Assembly: GCF_048128805.1 (NCBI RefSeq)
Contig: NC_135998.1
Location: 17,920,156 to 17,984,155, forward strand
Direction of reading: 5' to 3'
From: Centroberyx gerrardi
Lineage: Eukaryota; Chordata; Actinopteri; Beryciformes; Berycidae
Length of the DNA: 64,000 nt
The stretch's first letter is position 1. Every line of letters starts with the position of its first letter. The position numbers and the translations under genes were made by a program. The notes below the pieces were generated by a model, which had not been told where the DNA came from, searched no databases, and saw only the letters and a list, made by a program, of their open reading frames with translations. Shown here piece by piece: positions 53,122 through 64,000 of the stretch.

Positions 53122-53154
53122 CATCATAGGATTTGAGCAAAAATACAAGCAAAG

Positions 53155-55946
<2,792 letters not shown>

Positions 55947-56004
55947 GCAGGTAGAGGTCAACTCAAGTTCTCTCTATCACCCCTTGCCTCTCTGGTAGCG
56001 GCAC

Positions 56005-56804
56005 CAGCTGAACGTAGATGGCAAAAAACAAAACTAAGGGTTCATCACGATATTTACAAAGAGAAACTACGCATCTACAGTTTGGAATTGAAGAGAGCAA
56101 GACAATCATCTTTTTCTGACCTCATAGCAAAAATACTAATAATGCCGTGTTGTTGATATAGGCTGACTAACCCTCAAGTGACGGTAGCCCCTGAACTGCT
56201 CTCCACTTAGTCATGTAATGACTTTGCCTCCTTTTTTACTGAAAAGCTTCAGAAGACTAGACAAGAAGTCAGCACTTCCATTTCAAGTAAAATTTCTATG
56301 TCACCGTTGTATTCATTCAAAACAAATCTAGTTACACATTTTACTCCACTTGATAAAGGAGTAAATGGTTTAGGAACAAAATACATTTCTGCTCTCCTTC
56401 AGTGTTACGAACTCGCCAGACCCCTCAGGTCTTCAGGTGCTGGTCTGCTTACTGTTCCCAGGGTCAGAACAAAACATGGAGAATCAGCTTTTAGTTTTTA
56501 TGCTCCACATGCCTGGAACAAACTTCCATAAAATCTGAGGTCTGCTTCCACTTAAGAATCTTTTAAATCAGGGCTTAAAACGTTTCTGTTTGCCAGGGCT
56601 TTTTAAGAAATTTAGGTTTAGCTTATCTGCACTGGAATATTTATTCTTTTGTCTTTTGTCTTTTATATCTTTTTGCACTGTCTTTTTGAATGTCTTTAAA
56701 TGTGATTTTAATATACTTTAACTTTTTATACATTTTATGTCTTTATTTTTCTTTTATTTATGTAAAGCACTGTGCTATATAAATAAACTTGCCTTGCCTT
56801 GATT
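56005..56804 (+). mobile_element. same L2 LINE insertion in 3' UTR of copy 3, internally deleted
   Basis: Begins at the same base as the LINE after copy 2 (GGCACC|AGCTGAACG) and ends in the same CCTTG repeats, but about 1.25 kb of reverse transcriptase is missing around 56,360. Being at the identical site, it was inserted once, before copies 2 and 3 separated, or was moved by gene conversion. Confidence 0.92.
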
Positions 56805-57140
56805 GGACTCAAATGGTGAGAGGAATGGTTGGGAAAGGGTGGCGATAATACTGTATACCACACTGAATCTTCTAGAAAGACTTTTTGAAATAATGGATTT
56901 CAATATGTGTGGGTTCTCTTCGCTGTAGGGCGGAGATATTCGTCGGCCCGGATTCGAGGCTTGCTGCTGCTGTTCTCAGGCAGTCCTGAAAGGGGTTCTG
57001 TAGAGAGGAGGGGCTTAGTGGGGTGGGTGGGGCTTCTGTGGGTTCAAGGGCTCGACCTGCCCGATCTGGTCATTGTAGAAAAGCCTTTCTACTGGAACGA
57101 CATTGAAATAAATGTTTGATACAAAACTGATTTTGTTTCT
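56805..57140 (+). terminator. hspa5 copy 3 distal 3' UTR with poly(A) signal
   Basis: Near-identical to the copy 2 distal UTR. The upstream signal is AATAAT; a canonical AATAAA is at 57,107. The gene converges on rabepk, whose stop codon is only about 300 bp further, so the two 3' UTRs may overlap. Confidence 0.65.
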
Positions 57141-57428
57141 CTTATTGCATGAGTTTATATTTCTGTAGGGTATCTTTACACATGGTTGTACAGTTATGAA
57201 ATCTTAGCAGAAACAACTGGGGGGGTGATGGTGAATCTAGGTTAAAAAGTTAAATCAAGTGCTCCAGTGTTTGATACAATGGTCAAAGTTTGATGAGCCA
57301 GGTTCATTTTACAGTACACCTAGCTACTTGAAAAATTGAACTTGAAACAACCACAAGCAACTACACTGTAGTACTTATTAAACACTTTAATACAACATTG
57401 ACATAACTATCCACAACACCCAGGCATG

Positions 57429-60400
57429 TCATGTTATTACAGTCACAATACAGTCACTGTGTATGACTCCCTGAGTGTCCATCCCTCCGAACACAAAGGC
57501 CAGCTGTATCGTCTCTGCTGAGGCACCTGGGCCCTGGGCTTGGTTCCCTTCTCCATTCCCCTCGGCACACACCTTCCAAGGCAATAAACACATGGAGTGG
57601 TCTAAACGGTTGGGCGGCAAATCCCCTTCAAATTTCACCAGGATCCATCGACTTTTGTCTGCAAGCAGAGAAGGGATAACTTAAAAGATGCAACACATGC
57701 TCTACAAATACATTTTCTTGGGTTTTGTGACAGGATTTTAGTCAAGAGCTACAATGCTCCATAGCCTGTACAGTTGTAGAACTGAACAATTCATATATGA
57801 TATTAAGAGTTAAGTGCAACCACAACAAACCAGCATTAGCTCACACATCTTGTCTTAAGGAAACTTGTGTGTACCAGTGTTAAATCTGTGCATGGTGTTG
57901 CTGGCTCCATCTGCAGTCATTCCTCCAAAGATGTAGATGTTCTTGCCCAGCACCACAGCTGAGTGGGCTGCTACTCCTGCAGGGATGTCTCCTTTGGCCT
58001 GCACTTTCTCCCACTTCATGCTACCTTTAAATAGTAGACCCACAGTTAGACTACTTTGAAAGAAACAAAATGGTAACTTCAAAGCATCCCTCTGATGCTG
58101 AAGGCTTACTGGTGTCAAGCGAGTACATATCGCTATGGAATTTGTCTCCAGCCATTCCTCCGTGAATGTAGATGCTTGAGCCCACTGTTACGATAATGTG
58201 GCCGTGCCTGGCAGGGGGATGTTTGCCTTGTGTTGCTGGTTGGGACCAGGAGGAGGACGCTGGGAATAGAGTGAAGGCATGCACATTAAGATAGAAGCTA
58301 TGAATCCACAAATTTGGTTGTTGCTGTCAATATGGCATATGAAAATCAACTGAGAAACAGTAAGGCATGGCGTTTGAAGGTGATACTTCAACTTGGTAGA
58401 ACATTTTCTCTTTTAGGGCACATACCTCTAAAACCGTTTTAGTATTTGTAAACACTAAGACATTTGCATGTGCATACCAACTGGAGACAGAGTGAGCTAG
58501 TGTCACAAAAGCAATGTCTGAAGTATTTTAAAATCTTCGCCGCTGTTGAATAAATGTCCTGTGCCATCACATAAACTTGACATGTGTGAAAAGGGCTAAT
58601 GTGGAGTCGCCTAATCAGCATTTTTGATTAAATTGTTAGCACAGAGTTGGTTTGTGAAGAGGTAAGACCTTTATGTAAATAATATAGGATGGCTTGTCAG
58701 GTAGCATCAGAGAGTTTAGCTAACAGTAAACATACAGAGAATGTCACATGTCCATCAGAGATCATGATTGGTCAACCACCAATACCCATTTACTTTCATT
58801 TTGAAAACCTAGCCTAAAAATCATACTTCCATCATGTACATGATAAAGTAATTAATACTATTCCTTGTGTGCAGGGTCACCCATGCAAATTTTGCCTGAT
58901 GGGAATTATCCATATTGAATAGAGCTGAACAATTAACAAAAAAATAAATAAATTGAAATCGCAATATGAACTTCTGCAATTTCCAAATCGCAGAGAAAAA
59001 CTTGTGATGGTATGAATCGCAGTTTATATCACAATTGCAATATTCTGTCAAATAATTGCAATTTGATTTTTTGTCAGTGTCTTTCAGGCCTAATATTGAA
59101 CTGCGGAAAAAAGCCTGAATGTTGGCGGTAACAGCAGACCCCCTTAACTGTCTGCTGGAGATAAAAGATAAAATTGACCTGATGTTTACACACTTCCTTT
59201 GTGTGTGCTAGCCTAAAAAGTGAAAATGTTCTAACAGTATTGCAGCAAGTTGACACATTCTTATCTTTGATGGTTTGACCAATGGAAGTCGGAGTGGAAT
59301 CAAAGACGATTCCATTGTAAAGCACTGCTCATTAAAAAAAAAAAAAAAACAAGTTTAAAAAAATGGTTTATTCAACACTAACCTATATCAAAGACATGAA
59401 GTTTGGGGTCTGACACTGGTGCAGCCCCTGCTTCCCCGCCAGAAAAGACATACAGTCTGTCCCCTAGGCAGGCAGAGTTGGTGTGGTACGTCCTGGGACT
59501 GGGGGGTTTCCCGTTCACCGATACAGTCTTCCAGCGTGACCCACTGTCTGGACAAGTATACACATGTACAGAATGGACACTGAATCCCATTTATCAATAT
59601 AAATATTATGTGGCAATATACTGTCACATACTGTACAACCAGTCTGTAGGAAGGTCTTAACACCACAACCACTTTGGTGACAACACAGTTAAACATCAAG
59701 TGGTTTTGCCACCTGTACAAACTGTTCATCTAAACTGATGCGACTCTGATTACACAACAACGCTTACTCTATATGGAAATGAAAAACTAGACAAACTTAA
59801 AGGAATAGTTCACCCAAAAATTTCAATTCGGTCATTATCTTCTCATGCCAGTACAAACTCGGGTGAGTGTTTTTTCTTCATACAACTTACCTGGAGTTCT
59901 CCAGGCTCGCTGCTGGAGGAGCTTCTTCCAGTGAATGGGGAGCTGGACGTTCTGCTTCAAAAAGGGCAATAAATGTCCATAAAATTACTCCATAAAGCTC
60001 GTGTAGTATAGTCAAAGTCTTCTGACGCCTGATGATCGCTCTATGTGTCGAAAAAAACGTAATTTGATCCATTATTTCATGAAAATCCGAGTCGATCGCC
60101 ATTGCACGTACTTCCGCATTACCAAACCTCACGAGATGGAGGTCGCGCACTATTGCACACACAAACCTTGCGCGGCCACGGTGGCCTCGCAAGGTTTGGT
60201 ATGAGCGATCATCAGGCGTCAGAAGACTTTGATTATACTACACAAGCTTTATGGAGTAATTTTATGGACATTTATTGCCCTTTTTGAAGCAGAATGTCCA
60301 GCTCCACATTCACTGGAAGAAGCTTCTCCAGCAGCGAGCCTGGAGAACTCCAGGTAAGTTGTATGAAGAAAAAACACTCACCCGAGTTTGTACTGGCATG

Positions 60401-61760
60401 AGAATGAGTAGATAATGACCGAATTTTAATTTTTGGGTGAACTATTCCTTTAAGTTGGGATTTACCAGTTAGTTGTAGGTTCTGGATACAATTGCGATTG
60501 CCGCTCTGCTGCGCCCCACCAAACACCCACAGGCTCTGTTGGTGGCTCTCCGGCACAAAGCTGCAGTGTTCATACCTGGCCTCCAAGCCCTCCCACTCTG
60601 GAATGTCCCATTCATGTTGATCTGGTGGAGCCAAAAAGGATAAAGACCTGTCAAAAAACTGAGTCAAAGTAATGAGAACCAGACTAATTTCCCTGCCGAG
60701 TACATAACATATGAGAAATTTATCTCGCCAACATGGTAGAGGTGTATAGTACAAGTATAAAGGTGATACATTACTACCTGAGATGCAGAGTAATTTACCA
60801 ATACATAGGATATGATGTTACAATTTGTTGTGCGATAATCTATGGCAGCATTCATACAGAAGCCCTATTCAGATTTCAAATGCATGCTGTTCTAACCCAC
60901 AAATGGTGACTATAGAAGACATCAGGCTATGCATCATAAATCTACAGGACCATCAGACAGGCAGCACCATTCACTAGTCACTTAAACTAAATATTACAGG
61001 GTGGAGTATGTGAGTGCAGGTATTTAATTTCACTAGGTTTATCAAATGGGTGTGAATGGGTGTGTGAGTGCAGGTATGTCACTGGGGTTATCAAGTGGGC
61101 CCCCCTCCCATCACAAATGTTCAGTTGAAATAGGCCCACAACACCTCCAGATTTCTGGTGTCACAGAACCAACACCCTTGACATCAAATACAGCTAAAGT
61201 CAGCTACACTATCCTGACCTGTCGCTTAGGCTTATCCCTAGTTCCCCACATTACACAATTTCTAAACATGCTACTGATCTCAAAGACAATAGGCTGATGG
61301 GTAATAATGCAAAATCTACATATCTGGACAAAGCAGATTTTTGTGTTACTGTTTTGAATTTGCTTACAGTATATCAATATGTCAAGTATTTTTTTTACAG
61401 AGGTATATATATGTCATAACCCTGCAACATGGCAACTTTGCTGACAGCAGCAAACACATCTTTACCTAGATTTATGATGTGAGATTCTGAGAAACTTCCA
61501 CTGGGGTTGGCTCCACCAACAATAAGGATTTGTCCTTTGCCTCCATCTCCAGAGGGAGTGTAGGTGCAGTTATGGCCCACACTGACACCTGGGCCACTTC
61601 CCCTGGGTAGCAAGGAATACCTGTAGACAGCAAAACAATTTCAGCAAAACGAAAAGGTAGCTTCTTGGTAACATCACAAGTGTGATAAATTTGATAAATT
61701 TATTCACCATATTCCTTCTCTTGGTTTGTCTTGAGGGTCAAGCACTGGGAGAAATTCCAT
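57429..61760 (-). CDS. rabepk: rabepk: Rab9 effector protein with kelch motifs
   Basis: Complete gene, seven coding exons: 61760-61708, 61620-61466, 60621-60466, 59547-59383, 58259-58110, 58024-57875 and 57658-57429, all with AG/GT borders and joining phases, 352 aa (human 372). Starts MEFLPVLDPQDKPREGIWYS. Kelch blades are marked by ILIVGGANPSG, LWVFGGAQQSGNRNC, LYVFSGGEAG, IYIHGGMAGDKF, IYIFGGMTADGA and LAFVFGGMDTQG, with RYEHCSF, PRTYHTNSA, PARHGHIIV and NRLDHSMC strands between, as in a six-bladed propeller. Known role: binds GTP-Rab9 to help endosome-to-Golgi recycling of mannose-6-phosphate receptors. Convergent with hspa5, as in human. The region just before the last blade is shorter than in human. 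Confidence 0.95.
58915..59095. mobile_element. MITE-like repeat in rabepk intron
   Basis: GAGCTGAACAATTAAC at the left, internal GAAATCGCAATATG, and at the right ATCACAATTGCAATATT and AATTGCAATTTG. It resembles a common teleost element with 'TCGCAATTGCGATT'-type ends. Boundaries are approximate. Confidence 0.5.
59797..60453. mobile_element. palindromic MITE with TTAA ends in rabepk intron
   Basis: Starts TTAAAGGAATAGTTCACCCA and ends with its complement TGGGTGAACTATTCCTTTAA; the two arms (about 300 bp each) stay complementary almost to the centre near 60,125. 'AAAGG-ATAGTTCACCCAAAAAT' ends are widespread in fish genomes. It lies between the third and fourth rabepk coding exons. No coding capacity. 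Confidence 0.9.
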
Positions 61761-62576
61761 AACTGTTGGAGACAGAAGAATTGACATGATGTCAATATTC
61801 AGTATGTTTATTACAACCATTTTAACATATTTCCCATATCAATGATCACCACTTTGACACCCTCATACAGCCTAAATTTTAGGGTGATGGGCACTCTATC
61901 CAAAATGGCTGAAACAAGCCATGAAGACAATCAGCACCAAAACATTCAACATGGCAAGGTGGTGAACAATTCTCATAAGGCTCTTGTCTATACATTGGCA
62001 TTAGGACTTTGTCAAGGAGACTACGCCATGTAGGACTGAGCCTGTTACCTTTTTCAGTGGTGATTGTCTCAGTGATTATCTCGCATTACGTCTCAGAGCA
62101 GCATCACCTGTGATTAACTTTGACGACTAGACAAATTATAAACCCCATGAGGTGAAGAACACTTTTACTTTTTATTATGTTCCTACCTATACAGGATCTC
62201 CAAAAAGATACCAGCAAGAGGAAAATTTCACAAAAATAAAGCCTACATGAAATTTACAATCAAAACAACCGAAAATATGGGTTTTTTTTGTGAGCGCTAA
62301 GTGAGGAGTGGCTTATGCAATACAGTCGCTAAAGACGGAAGAGTCTGAAGTGAACAGTGGCGAAATCCAGCGATAAAGTCAACTGACAAAGCTGCGTCCC
62401 AAGTATTACTGTAAGTATTATAAGCCATACTTCTATGTTGTTAACCGGTCCATGTGTAGATCTTCCTCCCCACAACCATGTCCTTCCGGGCGGAGCGTTT
62501 TGAGCAGCGACCAAGGAGGTTCTAGCGACCCGCGGTGTCGTAACGTTACTGCTGCAAAGCCACAACCTGACTTTAC

Positions 62577-62850
62577 CTCAGTCGTATAGGAGGGAGTCTA
62601 GCTTTCCGTGTCATTTAGCTGGAGTCGGTATTCTTTGTCACAGTTGTCCGTCTTTCGTACAACAGAACGATTAGCATACATAAAAAGCTAACGTTAAATA
62701 CACATTTCGCTCCCTCGGCTCTCAACGAAACGCTACGTTGGAACTCTCCTACTGCGCAAACCTGTACATTGGCAACGTTGTTGCCTTGGTTGCATTCGGC
62801 GCACGCGCAGTTTTGTCCTTTCCGTGATGCGCTTCCCACGCTCCCAAGCC
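62577..62850 (-). promoter_or_regulatory. rabepk: rabepk 5' UTR exon and promoter region
   Basis: The coding exon begins two bases upstream of the ATG at an acceptor (CAACAG|TTATG), so a non-coding exon must exist. GACTGAG|GTAAAG at 62,577 is a good donor on the same strand, preceded by CpG-rich DNA. The transcript start is not visible; no TATA box. The end given is approximate. Confidence 0.5.
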
Positions 62851-62879
62851 GACCCCCACCCACCTAGCTTTTCATCTTT

Positions 62880-64000
62880 CATCCTCGCAACCTGAGCAAA
62901 GGAGCCACTGCCAGTCCAGTCCAGTCCAGGAAACAGTAAACGGTGCCAATGATAAAACTACAATAAAAAAAAAAATGTTTTGCTGTCTATCGATGAAACA
63001 GCTGCCACATTCAGCTCCTGGTCTGTTTGAACTCACACCTGATAGGCTAAAAGATAAAACTGCTACCCTTCAAGAAAAAAAGGCATGACATGTTGAAACC
63101 AAGAGCATAATAATAATAAAAAAAAATAATAATAATACACAGCTGATGCTGGGTGATTTCTATGGTGCAATAGTCTGCAAAACACTTAATAGCCCCTACG
63201 TTTGCTTAGCAAATGCAAATAACTTAAGAGTACCAAAAAAATGGACTATAATTCAAAATATATCAACTCCCATCATTGTCAATGGTTCACACGATTACAG
63301 TATTCTTGTACGGTTGCGTTGCTTGTGAGATTTACATAACCAAAATAATTACTCCAGCACCAGTCACACACACCAAAGAGAGAGAGAGATAACCATTTTC
63401 ACACACTCCTATTTGTACGATTCTGTATTTTATGTTGGGTTGGCTATATATAGGCTATTATCGTGACATATTTCCCTGTCTTTTTAAAGCGAAGCCCTAC
63501 GAAATAGGCGATTTGTGTGGGAGATATGCTTACAGTTATCAAACATATGCCTAATTCAGAGAATTGTATGATATAGTATGACTGAATAGGGTATTTTTTT
63601 GAGTAAAATCCATATGCAAAATTAAGCATCTAACCTAGCCTCCATCAACTTTTCAGTCCATGTAAAACCAGGTAGAAAGGCCTATCGGTCTGCAGTGAGT
63701 TACATGAATTCAGTGGTCTAGTTGTGACATCTTGTGGTCACATGTAGATGTTGCAGGAGTGACTTGTTCACTGAGTTGTAAAGGATGGAAACACATCGAG
63801 CTTTGCATAAAATGAATGGGAGACCGCCTTTAAGGACGCTGATAGAATTACTGGTTCTGTGGGCACATTTTCTGGTTCAGAAACACTAGCCTGTTATGAA
63901 ATGAAGCCTGTTTTGGTAGGATATTACAGTTCAAACAAACTCCACAAAGTCTCCCTCTCTTATTTGTTACTGCAGCAGCTCCAGAAAAAGCCTCTTAATA
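62880..64000. other. intergenic, no gene seen
   Basis: Contains a CCAGT repeat (62,912-62,930), an AT-rich (TAA)n patch at 63,105-63,137 and a short GA run at 63,377. No coding or RNA gene is supported. Confidence 0.5.

Noticed and set aside
57429..57631. rabepk last exon as decayed like its two copies
   Set aside because: Here the frame is open from the acceptor to TGA and joins in phase with the preceding exon.
62770..62795. RFX X-box upstream of rabepk (TTGTTGCCTTGGTTGC)
   Set aside because: Only one half-site fits the consensus well.

Overview
The window is nuclear DNA of a ray-finned (teleost-like) fish. It has intron-bearing vertebrate genes with GT/AG borders, fish-type L2 LINEs, hAT elements and MITEs, a BEL/Pao fragment and a broken endogenous retrovirus. 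Everything here is read by eye, with no database search; the species is not identified.

Layout. 1-8.6 kb: the 5' part of golga2 (GM130, a cis-Golgi golgin) on the minus strand, running off the left edge. 8.6-13.0 kb: intergenic DNA with transposon remnants. 13.0-57.4 kb: three tandem plus-strand copies of hspa5 (BiP/GRP78, the ER-lumen Hsp70). Copy 1 (coding 14,837-17,647) encodes 654 aa and ends KDEL. Copy 2 (41,559-44,343) encodes 643 aa and ends KEEL. Copy 3 (53,155-55,946) encodes 653 aa and ends KDEL. 57.4-62.9 kb: a complete rabepk (Rab9 effector with kelch repeats) on the minus strand, convergent with hspa5, the same neighbour and orientation as in human. 62.9-64 kb: no gene seen.

How the array formed. 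Each unit carries an upstream block, a non-coding first exon, eight coding exons and a copy of the last rabepk exon. Only the last unit keeps the whole rabepk gene, so the duplicated block was roughly 'upstream + hspa5 + 3' end of rabepk'. Copies 2 and 3 share one LINE insertion just after the stop codon, which copy 1 lacks. Introns and exons match in different pairs along the gene (1=3, then 2=3, then 1=2, then 1=3, then 2=3), which points to repeated gene conversion.

The units have diverged most where they are controlled. Copy 1 has a TATA box and an exact ER-stress element (CCAAT-N9-CCACG). In copy 3 that element is inverted and degraded, and intron 1 has gained a hAT element, a 1.4-kb palindrome and a six-unit minisatellite whose every unit carries a 3' splice-site-like sequence. 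In copy 2 the first exon is joined to unrelated upstream DNA without ERSE or TATA, and intron 1 has swollen to about 20 kb with two nested L2 LINEs (the inner one with an uninterrupted ORF), a retrovirus and a BEL fragment.

The two extra proteins also each changed one allosteric hot spot: copy 2 lost the phosphate-loop threonine (GTTYS to GISYS) and has the KEEL tail; copy 3 lost one residue and the aspartate of the interdomain linker (GDLVLLDV to GPLLLDV). The best candidate for an undescribed system here is therefore a BiP array made of one stress-regulated canonical chaperone and two intact but altered paralogs that may act as modified, constitutive or decoy ER chaperones, or may be in early decay.
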